64,000 nucleotides of DNA from Ashinkailepas kermadecensis (lineage: Eukaryota; Arthropoda; Thecostraca; Neolepadidae), in NCBI GenBank assembly GCA_034440615.1, contig JAOTOM010005105.1, positions 182,501-246,500 on the forward strand, read 5' to 3'. Position 1 is the first letter of the stretch. Each line of letters begins with the position of its first letter. Position numbers and translations under genes: made by a program. Under the pieces are notes generated by a model. That model was given only the letters and a program-made list of their open reading frames with translations. It did not search any database and was not told where the DNA came from. Shown piece by piece: positions 49,072 to 61,599 of this stretch.

Positions 49072-49189
49072 TTTTCGTCTTCTACGGGTGTGTTTTAGGG
49101 CTCCAGTCAATTTTGTTAGGTGCCCAACAGATTTTTGAGGTCACGGCTCTTTTTTGAGAGTTTTGTTGTTTTTGTGTGCACCTACGATA

Positions 49190-50190
49190 TTGTTTTGGTA
49201 CTTAACGGCGTGTTTTCGAAGACTCCCATGTGTATAATTAGCGCCAGGTGCTTTTGTTCCATTTTTAGGACCATGTCGCTTTTTGAGGGCCCCAGCCTTT
49301 TGTTAGCCCCCATGCGGTCTTATAGCCCGGTGTGCTTCGAGGGCCTCCGTTCTGTTTTTTTTAACAACACACTCCGTGTATTTATTTAGAGCTGCAACGC
49401 ATGTTTTAAGACCCTGCCGCTTTTTGCGAGACTCGGTACGCTTTGCTTTGGTACCCCCCGGTTCAGCGTGATTTTCAATGGCCCCCGTCGTGATTTTGAT
49501 GAACACCGGTACGACTTTTTTGGGCCCCAGCGTGAATTTCAGGAGCCCAGGTGCGAACTTTTGAGGCCATCAGCGTGATTTTCAGGGACCCCGGTCCGAC
49601 TTTTGGGAGCCCCAGCGCGATTTTCATGGGCCCGGCCTGATCTTTTGGACCCCCAACACAATTTGCATTGGCCCAGCCCGTCTTTTGGGGCATGATCGTG
49701 ATTCTCAAGGACCCCGACACGACTTTTGTGGGCCTCCAGCGCGATTTTCAGGGGCCCGGCCCGATCTCTTGGGCCGCAGCGTGATTTTCAGCAGCCCGGC
49801 CTGTCTTTTTTGGGACCCAGCATCATTTGCAGGGGCCCCGGCGAGACTACCGTTGGGACCCCAGCGTGATTTCCAGTGGTGCCGACCAAACCTTTTCAGG
49901 GCCAAGTGTGATTTTTGGGGGCCCTGGCGCGACTTTTCGTGGGCCACGGCGTGACGTTTTGGGGGCCCCAGCGACATTTTCATGGGCCCGATCCCACTTT
50001 TTGGAGCCCGCAGTGTCATTTTTAGGAGCTCCGGAACGATTTTGGGAGCCCGCAGCGTTATTTTCAGGGACCCGTATGCGACTTTTGGTGCCCCTGATGT
50101 GATTTTTAGGGCCCTCGATGCCATTTTCGTGGCCCCTAGCGGGATTTTTAGGGTGTCCGTCGCAATTCTTCTGAACTCCGGCACGATTAT
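49190..50190. repeat. degenerate array of about 40 bp (two half-units)
   Basis: GCCCCAGCGTGATTTTCAGG and GACCCCGGTCCGACTTTTGG-like half-units alternate about 20-25 times with many changes. Lies inside the 2-kb element. Confidence 0.85.
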
Positions 50191-50276
50191 TTGTGGCCCC
50201 ACAACCTCTCAGGGGGGAAACTTCCCCCAATCCACCCCTCCGCCCCCCCACACTTCGGCACGCCACTGGGAGGAGG

Positions 50277-51159
50277 GCAGATCAATTTTAGGCCAATTCT
50301 TGGCATTCAACAGTATAGGGTAATGGATAAGATCGGAGAATATTGGAGGAGTGACATGTCCCCCCACCTCCAAGAGATCACTCCAATGTAGTACTGTAAA
50401 CCGTGCAACTCAGCACATTGTTGGGGTTACCGATTTTACGACTACTCAACTAACATGTTAAAATCGGAAACTCTTGGGGGTCAAGTGAACATTGGAATGG
50501 CTCATGAACCTTCAAATAGACAAATAATTCCACTCGGCTGGTTGTTGCCTCTTAGCTCAAGAGCTGGCGGCCAGTGGCCTATCAGTTATGTGGTATCCTT
50601 CGTCGCTACTAGTTGGCCAAGGTGTAGAGAGGCGCATGCAGAGAGTTACGCTGACGCAAATATTCCTACTGCAGCTGATTGTTTACTGATCACCAGTGCT
50701 GAACACTGAGCACAGTTTACTGAGCCAATAATTTGAAGACGAAAAGCTTTTGAGTAGGAACTATATTTGATAGTTGTTCGTCGGTGAGATTGCACAACAA
50801 ATTGTCTTCACCCAACTGTAGTAATTTTCAGACTATATGATTAAAGGCATCTGACGACAGTGTGGAAAAAGGAAAGTAACTAGGGCGTAGTGTGCGGCAG
50901 AACAGAATGAGTGTTGTTTTGGGTAACTTCCCAGAGAACTGTGCGCCACATCACATCATGCATGTGTTTAGTTGATGTTACGCGCAACCCGCAAACGAAA
51001 TGTGATGACTAGAGCCTCTTGATTTGTAAATGGAAACCCTTGTCTCAGCTATGCTCAAATTTTCGCCGGGCCTGAGCAGTGCTGCCGTCATGTTTTTTCT
51101 TCAAATCTTGTCGAGCCAGCTCTATCTGTCACTAAGCCCAGGGGTAGGCTTTGAGGAGG
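50277..51159. other. no gene recognised
   Basis: Unique DNA. Confidence 0.5.
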
Positions 51160-51620
51160 AAAGTTATCGGTCGGCTAGGCTGCTTTTCTCGGCTTGCGTG
51201 GCCGCCTAATCACCTTTATAGAGCCTTTGTATTCCTTGCACTTCTCGGGCAAGTCGGCCGAGAACTGGTGAGCTTTCCTGGCGGCCGTTACTGTTCTCTG
51301 AAGCACAATTCCGAATACCATTTCATTACCCGGCCGGCAGTCTTACAACCTCAAAATGCCCGATCCTTCTTGATTAGCGCCGCCGGCTGTGTTTTAGCGC
51401 CGTGCCCAGGGAGCCGTTGCAGACAACTTCTCGGCGGCCAGATTAAAGTGTTTTCTTTTGTGGCCGGCTCGAATGACGCGCGGCTCCGAGTCGCGCCGAA
51501 ACTGGCGCGCCATTCTGAGCCCGGCCGACCGGGCTGGTCTGGCGCGTGGTAGCCGCTGTCGTGTCACTGCGACACGTTGACGATGACTTCGACAAGCCCT
51601 CAGGTGCAGTGACGGGCCTC
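51160..51620. promoter_or_regulatory. candidate regulatory block, GC-rich
   Basis: Unique CpG-rich sequence with CCTAATCACCTTTATAGAGC, TCATTACCCGG, TGATTAGCGCCG and GATTAAAGTG cores. Both strands have short open frames without similarity that I recognise. Could be an enhancer or a non-coding exon. Confidence 0.3.
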
Positions 51621-52211
51621 GCACGCCTCCGGTACTCTGTTGGGATTACTGTTGGCGATGACATTGCATAAGCGTATGAGAGGACTTGGCTGGATGACTT
51701 GATATTGGATAACAAGATAACTTTGATGACGTATTGGACATCCAACCGTCCCGGAAACACCACAATATTATTCGTTTCAATGTAAATTTGACGACGTTTA
51801 GCAATTTATCAGATACGCATACAACTAACTTCCTATTATTTAAATATTTTTGAATTATAAACTGACTTCACAAATGGCATCCGACTTCACCAATAGCTTC
51901 TATGTATTTATTTGGAAAACGCACACAATCATTTGCTGTTTCAACGTGATTTGCATCCTTAGCCCATCAAATCCAACAGTATATTTAACTCGTTCAGGGT
52001 CCTCAAAGGAAAGTTGTTGCTCGAGCACCCATGCTAGACGCCAATTTCCGCTATTCCCATGCAGGGCAGTAGACTAGATACGAAGTTCCGCTTCTCCCAT
52101 GGACAGTAGCGGAACTTCTTGATGGCTTTCTTTCTTGATAGCATTGTCAACTTCTTCATTGAGTACTCCCAAGGTTTGATCAGTCATGGCTAGATGAACT
52201 TAGATGAGAAT
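51621..52211. other. no gene recognised
   Basis: Unique DNA leading into the 44-bp array. Confidence 0.5.
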
Positions 52212-55200
52212 AGACGTATGTTAAGCATATTGCAATGGTCCAGTCAGTGACAGCAGTTGGCCTGTTATATGAGTCAGGGTACCTAACGGTGTGGCAGCAG
52301 TTGGCTTGTTAGAGAAGTCAGGGTACCCAACGGTGTGGCAGCAGTTGGCTAGTTATATGAGTCAGGGTACCAAACGGTGTGGCAACAGTTGGCCTGTTAT
52401 ATGAGTCAGGGTACCTAACGGTGTGGCAGCAGTTGGCTTGTTAGAGAAGTCAGGGTACCTAACGGTGTGGCAGCAGTTGGCTTGTTAGATGAGTCAGGGT
52501 ACCTAACGGTGTGGCAGCAGTTGGCCTGTTAGATGAGTCAGGTACCTAACGGTGTGGCAGCAGTTGGCTTGTTATATGAGTCAGGGTACCTAACGGTGTG
52601 GCAACAGTTGGCCTGTTATATGAGTCAGGATACCTAACGGTGTGGCAGCAGTTGGCTTGTTAGATGAGTCAGGGTACCTAACGGTGTGGCAGCATTGGCT
52701 TGTTAGAGAAGTCAGGGTACCTAACGGTGTGGAGCAGTTGGCCTGTTATATGAGTCAGGGTACCTAACGGTGTGACACCAGTTGGCTTGTTATATGAGTC
52801 AGGGTACCTAACGGTGTGGCAGCAGTTGGCTTGTTAGAGAAGTCAGGGTACCAACGGTGTGGCAGTAGTTGGCCTGTTATATGAGTCAGGGTACCTAACG
52901 GTGTGGCAGCAGTTGGCTTGTTATATGAGTCAGGGTACCTAACGGTGTGACAGCAGTTGGCTTGTTATATGAGTCAGGGTACCTAACGGTGTGGCAGCAG
53001 TTGGCCTGTTATATGAGTCAGGGTACCTAACGGTGTGGCAGCAGTTGGCTTGTTATATGAGTCAGGGTACCTAACGGTGTGACACCAGTTCGCTTGTTAT
53101 ATGAGTCAGGGTACCTAACGGTGTGGCAGCAGTTGGCTTGTTAGAGAAGTCAGGGTACCTAACGGTGTGGCAGCAGTTGGCCTGTTATATGAGTCAGGGT
53201 ACCTAACGGTGTGGCAGCAGTTGGCTTGTTAGAGAAGTCAGGGTACCTAACGGTGTGGCAGCAGTTGGCCTGTTATATGAGTCAGGGTACCTAACGGTGT
53301 GACAGCAGTTGGCTTGTTAGAGAAGTCAGGGTACCTAACGGTGTGGCAGCAGTTGGCTTGTTAGATGAGTCAGGGTACCTAACGGTGTGGCAGCAGTTGG
53401 CTTGTTAGAGAAGTCAGGGTACCTAACGGTGTGGCAGTAGTTGGCCTGTTATATGAGTCAGGGTACCTAACGGTGTGACAGCAGTTGGCTTGTTAGAGAA
53501 GTCAGGGTACCTAACGGTGTGGCAGCAGTTGGCCTGTTATATGAGTCAGGGTACCTAACGGTGTGACAGCAGTTGGCTTGTTAGAGAAGTCAGGGTACCT
53601 AACGGTGTGGCAGCAGTTGGCTTGTTAGAGAAGTCAGGGTACCTAACGGTGTGGCAGCAGTTGGCTTGTTAGAGAAGTCAGGGTCCTAACGGTGTGGCAG
53701 CAGTTGGCTTGTTAGAGAAGTCGGTACCTAACGGTGTGACAGAGTTGACCTGTTATATGAGTCAGGTACCTATCGGTGTGGCAGCATTTGACCTGTTATA
53801 TGAGTCAGGTACTGACCGTGTGGCAGAGTTGGCCTGTTATATGAGTCAGGTACCTAACAGTGTGACAGCAGTTGGCTTGTTATATGAGTCAGGGTACCTA
53901 ACGGTGTGACAGCAGTTGGCTTGTTAGAGAAGTCAGGGTACCTAACGGTGTGGCAGCAGTTGGCTTGTTAGATGAGTCAGGGTACCTAACGGTGTGGCAG
54001 CAGTTGGCCTGTTATATGAGTCAGGGTACCTAACGGTGTGGCAGCAGTTGGCTTGTTAGATGAGTCAGGGTACCTAACGGTGTGACAGCAGTTGGCTTGT
54101 TATATGAGTCAGGGTACCTAACGGTGTGGCAGCAGTTGGCCTGTTATATGAGTCAGGGTACCTAACGATGTGGCAGCAGTTGGCCTGTTAGATGAGTCAG
54201 GGTACCTGACGGTGTGACAGCAGTTGGCTTGTTAGAGAAGTCAGGGTACCTAACGGTGTGGCAGCAGTTGGCCTGTTATATGAGTCAGGGTACCTAACGG
54301 TGTGGCAGCAGTTGGCTTGTTAGATGAGTCAGGGTACCTAACGGTGTGGCAGCAGTTGGCCTGTTATATGAGTCAGGGTACCTAACGGTGTGGCAGCAGT
54401 TGGCTTGTTAGATGAGTCAGGGTACCTAACGGTGTGGCAGCAGTTGGCTTGTTAGAGAAGTCAGGGTACCTAACGGTGTGGCAGCAGTTGGCCTGTTATA
54501 TGAGTCAGGGTACCTAACGGTGTGACACCAGTTGGCTTGTTATATGAGTCAGGGTACCTAACGGTGTGGCAGCAGTTGGCTTGTTAGAGAAGTCAGGGTA
54601 CCTAACGGTGTGGCAGTAGTTGGCCTGTTATATGAGTCAGGGTACCTAACGGTGTGACACCAGTTGGCTTGTTATATGAGTCAGGGTACCTAACGGTGTG
54701 ACAGCAGTTGGCTTGTTATATGAGTCAGGTACCTAACGGTGTGGCAGCAGTTGGCCTGTTATATGAGTCAGGGTACCTAACGGTGTGGCAGCAGTTGGCT
54801 TGTTATATGAGTCAGGGTACCTAACGGTGTGACACCAGTTCGCTTGTTATATGAGTCAGGGTACCTAACGGTGTGGCAGCAGTTGGCTTGTTAGAGAAGT
54901 CGTGTACCTAACGGTGTGACAACAGTTGGCCTGTTATATGAGTCAGGTACCTAACGGTGTGGCAACAGTTGGCTTGTTATATGAGTCAGGGTACCTAACG
55001 GTGTGACACCAGTTGGCTTGTTATATGAGTCAGGGTACCTAACGGTGTGACACCAGTTGGCTTGTTATATGAGTCAGGGTACCTAACGGTGTGGCAGCAG
55101 TTGGCTTGTTAGAGAAGTCAGGGTACCTAACGGTGTGACAACAGTTGGCCTGTTATATGAGTCAGGGTACCTAACGGTGTGGCAGCAGTTGGCTTGTTAG

Positions 55201-56715
55201 AGAATTCAGGGTACCTAACGGTGTGGCAGCAGTTGGCTTGTTAGAGAAGTCAGGGTACCTAACGGTGTGACAACAGTTGGCCTGTTATATGAGTCAGGGT
55301 ACCTAACGGTGTGACACCAGTTGGCTTGTTATATGAGTCAGGGTACCTAACGGTGTGACAGCAGTTGGCTTGTTATATGAGTCAGGTACCTAACGGTGTG
55401 GCAGCAGTTGGCTTGTTATATGAGTCATGGTACCTAACGGTGTGGCAGCAGTTGACCTGTTATGAGTCAGGTACCTAACGGTGTGACACCAGTTGGCTTG
55501 TTATATGAGTCAGGGTACCTAACGGTGTGACACCAGTTGGCCTGTTATATGAGTCAGGGTACCTAACGGTGTGGCAGCAGTTGGCTTGTTATATGAGTCA
55601 GGTACCTAACGGTGTGACACCAGTTGGCTTGTTAGAGAAGTCAGGGTACCTAACGGTGTGGCAGCAGTTGGCTTGTTATATGAGTCAGGGTACCTAACGG
55701 TGTGACACCAGTTGGCTTGTTAGAGAAGTCAGGGTACCTAACGGTGTGGCAGCAGTTGGCCTGTTATATGAGTCAGGGTACCTAACGGTGTGGCAGCAGT
55801 TGGCTTGTTATATGAGTCAGGGTACCTAACGGTGTGGCAACAGTTGGCCTGTTATATGAGTCAGGGTACCTAACGGTGTGGCAGCAGTTGGCCTGTTATA
55901 TGAGTCAGGGTACCTAACGGTGTGGCAGCAGTTGGCTTGTTAGAGAAGTCAGGGTACCTAACGGTGTGACAGCAGTTGGCTTGTTATATGAGTCAGGGTA
56001 CCTAACGGTGTGGCAGCAGTTGGCCTGTTATATGAGTCAGGGTACCTAACGGTGTGACACCAGTTGGCCTGTTATATGAGTCAGGGTACCTGACGGTGTG
56101 GCAGCAGTTGGCTTGTTAGAGAAGTCAGGTACCTAACGGTGTGACAGCAGTTGGCCTGTTATATGAGTCAGGTACCTAACGGTGTGACACCAGTTGGCTT
56201 GTTAGAGAAGTCAGGGTACCTAACGGTGTGGCAGCAGTTGGCTTGTTATATGAGTCAGGGTACCTAACGGTGTGGCAACAGTTGGCCTGTTATATGAGTC
56301 AGGGTACCTAACGGTGTGACAGCAGTTGGCCTGTTATATGAGTCAGGGTACCTAACGGTGTGGCAGCAGTTGGCTTGTTAGATGAGTCAGGGTACCTAAC
56401 GGTGTGGCAGCAGTTGGCTTGTTAGAGAAGTCAGGGTACCTAACGGTGTGGCAGCAGTTGGCCTGTTATATGAGTCAGGGTACCTAACGGTGTGGCAGCA
56501 GTTGGCTTGTTAGAGAAGTCAGGGTACCTAACGGTGTGGCAGCAGTTGGCCTGTTATATGAGTCAGGGTACCTAACGGTGTGGCAGCAGTTGGCTTGTTA
56601 GAGAAGTCAGGGTACCAACGGTGTGGCAGTAGTTGGCCTGTTATATGAGTCAGGGTACCTAACGGTGTGGCAGCAGTTGGCTTGTTAGATGAGTCAGGGT
56701 ACCTAACGGTGTGTT
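52212..56715. repeat. 44-bp minisatellite, about 100 copies
   Basis: The unit is GTCAGGGTACCTAACGGTGT then GGCAGCAGTTGGCTTGTTATATGA. Four unit types differ in the tail (CTGTTATATGA, TTGTTATATGA, TTGTTAGAGAA, TTGTTAGATGA), and GGCAGCAG alternates with GACAGCAG and GACACCAG. Frequent 1-3 base indels rule out a reading frame. It is the largest array in the window. Confidence 0.98.
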
Positions 56716-58189
56716 AGAGATTAATCGGAAAGCTGCCCGAGAAATGTTGAGTTTGGAACTACCAATAAGGGCAATTTTAAATGCTTTCAAATTATTTGTA
56801 TCACACAAATAGTCTCTATACGCTATAAGATAGGTAAAATGCGACTTGCGGGCATATATTTTTCAACTGCAAGCTGTAGGCAGCCATTTCGACTCACAAA
56901 CAACTTGGGACCCAGCAGAGGCTTATTTGTTAGTGGATATGACAATTGAAACATTTCGATCGATCTTACCTTGATTCGGCTAGCTTGTGATATTCGTGCG
57001 CTTTGGGTGTTCCTACGCCACTACCGTTAGATTCAATTTAGCTAGTAAATTGGTTAGGTTTGGGAATATCAGGGAGACTGTTGTGAGCACCTGTTGGGAC
57101 AGCAATATGAATACTTCAGCAGTTCAATGTATACAAAAAGCCCTTGTACATATCACCATAAAACGCAATGCTTTAGCAATCCAATAACCATCCCTGCTAA
57201 TGCGAATCACTTCGGATTGTTCAGTGAATGTGTTATAGTTTGGGGGCTTGTTTGTTTGTTTTCTTTTCACATACCAGCCAGTTGGCGCTAGAACTATTAG
57301 CACAGCTTCCACTTCACAATGGAAGAAAGAAAAAGAAACAGTGTCAAGATAATTGGTGCGCACTTTGTTTTGGTGGGCGAACAAATTTTTTTTAAGTTGG
57401 AGTTTCAAAATAAAGTGGCAGAACTCCGAGGCCTTTTTGTGGGAGTATTGATTGTGGTATTGAATCGTTTGTGGGGGCCTTTTTTGGAGGGGTAATGCTG
57501 GCTGGATATCCTTCAGGGCCGATAGTTGTTTTTATAAAGTTCCATCACTGCCTATGGGGCTTCTTCAGTTGTTCTTCTAACAGCTGAATAAGTTCCACAG
57601 ATGAAACATACAACTTAATTTTATGTATTTGGTGTGAAAAGTATGCTGTGAAAAAATGAATTAAGGAAAAAATATTTCGCAATAATTTACGCATTTCGTT
57701 AGTCTCGCAGCTTACCTTCGCCATCTGTAACCAGTACCTCTCAACGAAGCAAGTTAAAAAAGTATGACATAGGTCGCCTAATGCCACTCAAGTATCTCAA
57801 CACACCTGTACATTTTCTTTTCTTGGAAGAAAGATTCCTAGAACGTCAGCTTCTAACCAAGCTCAGCGCCTCTTCTGATCATGAGCGAATACTCCCATAG
57901 TCTACTGTATGCTGTGTACATAACGAGTGATTTTACTCAACTTTGGGCGGGTACAACATCTTGTCAAGTTAACATTTTTAATGGCATGACATGCAACTCC
58001 AGTATGTTATGTAGCGGCTGCCGCACCTGCCCCGCGGAAGTCTATGCAGCTCTCTTGTGCAATTTTTGCTGTTTTTATCATCATCCTTGCTCTCCAAATT
58101 TCCAGAACTTATTTTCAAAGCAAAGATAGTAAACCTTCTTCCTGTGGCACAAGGTGGTGCTCAGTATTGGCTTGCAGAGTAACTGCTGG
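56716..58189. other. no gene recognised
   Basis: Unique, AT-leaning DNA with short ORFs only. Confidence 0.5.
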
Positions 58190-58620
58190 GTTTGTATTAT
58201 GCATCTACTGGATATCCAGTATACAGCTGCTGAAACTGCAGTATGCAGCTGCTAGACCTGCAGTATACATATTCTGGATCTGCAGCATGCAGCCCCTGAA
58301 CTCGCAGTGTACAGTTGCTGAACCTGCAGTAGACACATGCTGAAGCTGCAGTGCGTGACTGTTGTGCTTGCGGTATGCTGGACCTGCAGTGTACAGTTGC
58401 TGGACCTGCAGTGCACAGCTGCTGTACCTGCAGTGTACAGCTGCTGGACCTGCAGTGTACAGCTAGCGGACCTGTGATATGCAGGTGCTGGACCTGCAGT
58501 GTACAGCTGCTGGGCCTGCAGTGTACAGCTAGCGGACCTGTGATATGCAGGTGCTGGACCTGCAGTGTACAGCTGCTGGGCTGCAGCATGCAGTGTATAC
58601 TGCAGACTTAGCAGATGCAT
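58190..58620. repeat. 22-bp minisatellite, about 18 copies
   Basis: Unit TGCTGGACCTGCAGTGTACAGC (22 bases, imperfect). A block containing CTAGCGGACCTGTGATATGC is duplicated near 58460 and 58528. Many PstI-type CTGCAG palindromes. Confidence 0.9.
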
Positions 58621-58879
58621 ACTACATATGCATCAGCTGGACCTACAGTAAGCAGCTGCTGAGCCCGCGGTAGGCAGCTACTGTACTTGCAGCATGCAGC
58701 AGTCGTATCTACGTGCACAGTTCGTGGACATGCGGTTGAATCGATTACCCGGGTTTCTCAGGTAGCATTTTCGGCCTGGGTAATGTGAAATTAGGTCATT
58801 TTGTAAAGAATTGTTGATCATTATGAAAGTGAGGAAGAGTGCAGATGGTGCTATATGGTGTTATGATTATATGAGCAGG
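58621..58879. other. no gene recognised
   Basis: Degenerate continuation of the 22-bp repeat to about 58720, then unique sequence. Confidence 0.5.
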
Positions 58880-59218
58880 GGCTGGAGATCCCGGGTGGGT
58901 CGGGGCGGGGGGGGGGTGCTGGGTCCCCTGGTTTGATACCCTGCTAATGCTCATTTGCCATTTTCCCTATTCAATCTGAAGATATGTCTCGAAAAAAGGA
59001 CTTTGACCCAGGAATGTTGTTTTATATACTTTTGAGGGGAAGTGCCCCATCAATGTCCACTTTGTCCTCTCCCCCACCAAACAAAATCAACTTTTAACAT
59101 GGGACCAAATCATTTGGGCCTGCCCATTGCCTTCGTGTACTTTGCCCCCACCACCAAATAATTTTGACAAATCAACACACGTGCTTGGACCCACTGGCTT
59201 CGTGAGAGATCTCCAGCC
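58880..59218 (-). mobile_element. interspersed repeat, copy 2, with 11-bp terminal inverted repeats
   Basis: GGCTGGAGATC at 58880-58890 and its exact inverse GATCTCCAGCC at 59208-59218 bound a 339-base non-coding segment that matches 8795-8970 in the opposite orientation. Flanks ATGAGCAG and ATGGAGCA are only loosely alike, so a target duplication is uncertain. A G-run lies just inside the left end. Confidence 0.65.
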
Positions 59219-59724
59219 ATGGAGCACACATAGCTAATGAAAAGTGGCTGTTGATGCAATTTCCGGCAAGCGTATTCAAATAGTAGTGGTGGTGCAGGCG
59301 CTTAGCGATGCATATGATTAAAGGCAAGCATGCATTATGCCTATAGTATAAATGTGATAAGTCAGGACATCATGTAGCGGATCCGATCGCCCCAGAGTGT
59401 TTACAGAGTGCACATTCGAGCTCCTGTCCACCAATGGCACCGCGGTGGCCGGCAAATCCACAGACACCACGAAATGAAGCCAAAACATGCCTGAATGAAG
59501 TCCGAAACCACGAGTAAGGGAGAATCGATCTCACCGCCTCGTACTCAAAACCAGCTCCTTGACGCCATGCAATGGACTGGCTAAGAGTCGATGTTAGTAC
59601 CGACTGTAAGTAACTGGCTCGAGTTGCTGAAAGGACTGCTTTCCAGCGTCCGGCAACTGAGGTCGGCGCTTCCCCGCACCGTGCATCTCCAGCACAGCAT
59701 CAAACGGCAATTCATGAACTGGAT
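59219..59724. other. no gene recognised
   Basis: Unique DNA of moderate GC. Confidence 0.5.
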
Positions 59725-60000
59725 GACATTGTCAAGCCCCCTTCTAATCGAGTTTTAACGACATTACGACTCCAACATAATTTGTCATTATACGGCGGCG
59801 TGTCGCACGCGCCATTGCCTTCCCCATGGTTTTATAAGGCCCATATGCTGTGGATTGACTCTTCGTTTGGGGGAGCGCGGCCGACAGCTGGGGAGACGAC
59901 AGGGGGATGGGAGAGAAACGCTCCCTACACAACGGGGTGATTAGTTGGACAATGGCGCCGCGGACGGTCCGAACCGCGCGCGTAACAACGGCCAGGTTAG
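59725..60000. promoter_or_regulatory. candidate regulatory block
   Basis: Unique sequence with CTAATCGAGTTTTAACGACA, CATAATTTGTCATTATACGG and GTTTTATAAGGCCCATATG cores followed by CpG-rich DNA containing GGCGCCGCGG. Character like the other candidate blocks. Inference only. Confidence 0.3.
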
Positions 60001-60535
60001 AGGCTGGTACAGTCAACAACGCTGTCCAGGTCAGGAGCTGGTACGGTCTGTAGCGCTTTCCAGGTCAAGGGCTGGTACAGTCCGCAACACTGTCCAGGTC
60101 AGTAGCTGGCGCAATCCGTAGCGCTTTCCAGATCAGGGATGTTACAGTCCGTAACAACGGTCAGGTCAGTGGTTGGTCTTGTTCTTAACGCTGTCTAGAT
60201 TAGGGGCTGGTATACTCCGTAACACTGCTCAGGTTGGAGGCTTGTCCAGTCCGTAACACTGCAGGTCATAGGCGTGTCCAGTTCGCAACACTGTCGGGGT
60301 CAGATGCTGGTACAGTCCGCAACACGGTCCAGGTCAGAAGCTTGTCCAGTTTGTAACACTGCAGGTCAGAGGCTGGTATATTCCGTAACACTGTCCAGGT
60401 CAGATGCTGGTACAGTTCGTAACACTGTCCAGGTCAGAGGCTGGTATATTCCGTAACACTGTCCAGGTCAGATGCTGGTACAGTTCGTAACACTGTCCAG
60501 ATCAGACGCTGTTACATTCTGCAAGGTACAGTCCA
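60001..60535. repeat. 34-bp minisatellite, about 16 copies
   Basis: GGCTGGTACAGTCCGTAACA then CTGTCCAGGTCAGA; landmarks at 60372, 60406, 60440 and 60474 are 34 apart. Early units are more diverged. Confidence 0.93.
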
Positions 60536-61006
60536 GGTCGTTGTCCATGGCCGAGGGGGATACATGGCATGGCAGTCCATGGCAGTCAGGGGGATACATG
60601 TACATCGAGGGCTGATCCAGGAACGCTAATGCAGAATCTGGTGACCGAGGTGTTGCGTCGGATGCCCAGCTCACGCTAGGCTTAGACGCAACGTTTTCGT
60701 GTATATGTAAATGTCGGTCATAACCGATCGCGACAAGCAGCTATTGTTGTATATCAGATGCTGCCACTTGAACTGTAAACTAAATGCACCTTACATACAT
60801 GCTTGTTCGATCATCGAATATCACTGAGTTATTGGCCGAATCGTCAATGCCAGAAACAACAACAATTATAATCAGTCGAATGTAATCTCACTACCAGGAT
60901 GGTTGGTTTACCTAGCAAAACAAAACATGAAACATTTCAATATCCGTGAGCTTGAGCATTTCCTGAGACAGTTTCATATATTTTCTATTAACTTACGCTT
61001 CTCGCA
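60536..61006. other. no gene recognised
   Basis: Unique DNA upstream of the SINE. Confidence 0.5.
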
Positions 61007-61017
61007 GCTCGGTGGTA

Positions 61018-61183
61018 GTGGGGGGACGAGTGGTCTAGGGGTAAGATGCTCGTCTCGCAATCGAAAGGTTGTGGGTTCGAATCTCACCTGTCGCTACTCT
61101 TCGCCCGCGACCAATCGGCGTAAGAGATTGGCGACGCTATATGACTCAACGGTCGACGTGTCGTAAAACCAATAACCGACACC
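61018..61183 (+). mobile_element. tRNA-derived SINE with 11-bp target-site duplications
   Basis: A 166-base element flanked by perfect GCTCGGTGGTA at 61007-61017 and 61184-61194. The head has RNA polymerase III boxes: A box TGGTCTAGGGG at 61031-61041 and B box GGTTCGAATC at 61074-61083. It resembles a tRNA but the acceptor and anticodon stems no longer pair, so it is not a functional tRNA gene. The unrelated 3' body ends CGTAAAACCAATAACCGAC, a tail of the kind that invertebrate SINEs share with partner LINEs. Confidence 0.9.
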
Positions 61184-61194
61184 GCTCGGTGGTA

Positions 61195-61599
61195 CGTGTT
61201 TGTGCATGCATAGTGTATTTTGCGGAGATCTTCAGGACACTGCCATCGCACTACACTGGTATCACCTTCCACACAGAACGACACGGAAGTCAGATCTCCG
61301 GTACGCTATTGATGCGGGTGCGTCTGTCACCCAGACCTGCAAGTTCCACTCCAGTCCAAATTTTGCGCAACATATTTCGGCGGAACCAGGACAGTGCTGA
61401 AGAAGACAAAGCATCTTTTTATATTCCGGCGCCCAATTTCATTTTTACTTTTCATCCTATGGCGGTGCTAAAGCTACCAAAGGAAAGACCACTTTGTAGC
61501 TTGCTGCGGTTTTAACTATTTTAAGGTCATGGTTTGGTAAAGACCATGGCTGGGCCGTATCATTTCACGTGACCGTCGATCGAAAACATGAACATGGGA
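61195..61599. other. no gene recognised
   Basis: Unique DNA. Confidence 0.5.

Larger units (their letters stand above)
48267..50268. mobile_element. 2.0-kb hAT-like non-autonomous element enclosing tandem arrays
   Basis: The left end CAGTGACGTACC and the right end (reverse complement CAGTGGCGTGCC) match at 10 of 12 positions, and both are followed internally by G-rich runs. Flanking octamers AGAGGAGG (48259-48266) and GGAGGAGG (50269-50276) match at 7 of 8, like an aged hAT target duplication. The interior is non-coding and mostly tandem repeats. The two ends could instead belong to separate insertions. Confidence 0.6.

Noticed and set aside
61018..61100. Functional tRNA gene
   Set aside because: A and B boxes are present, but the acceptor and anticodon stems do not pair and the unit is bounded by 11-bp target duplications well beyond the tRNA-like part. 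It is a SINE head.
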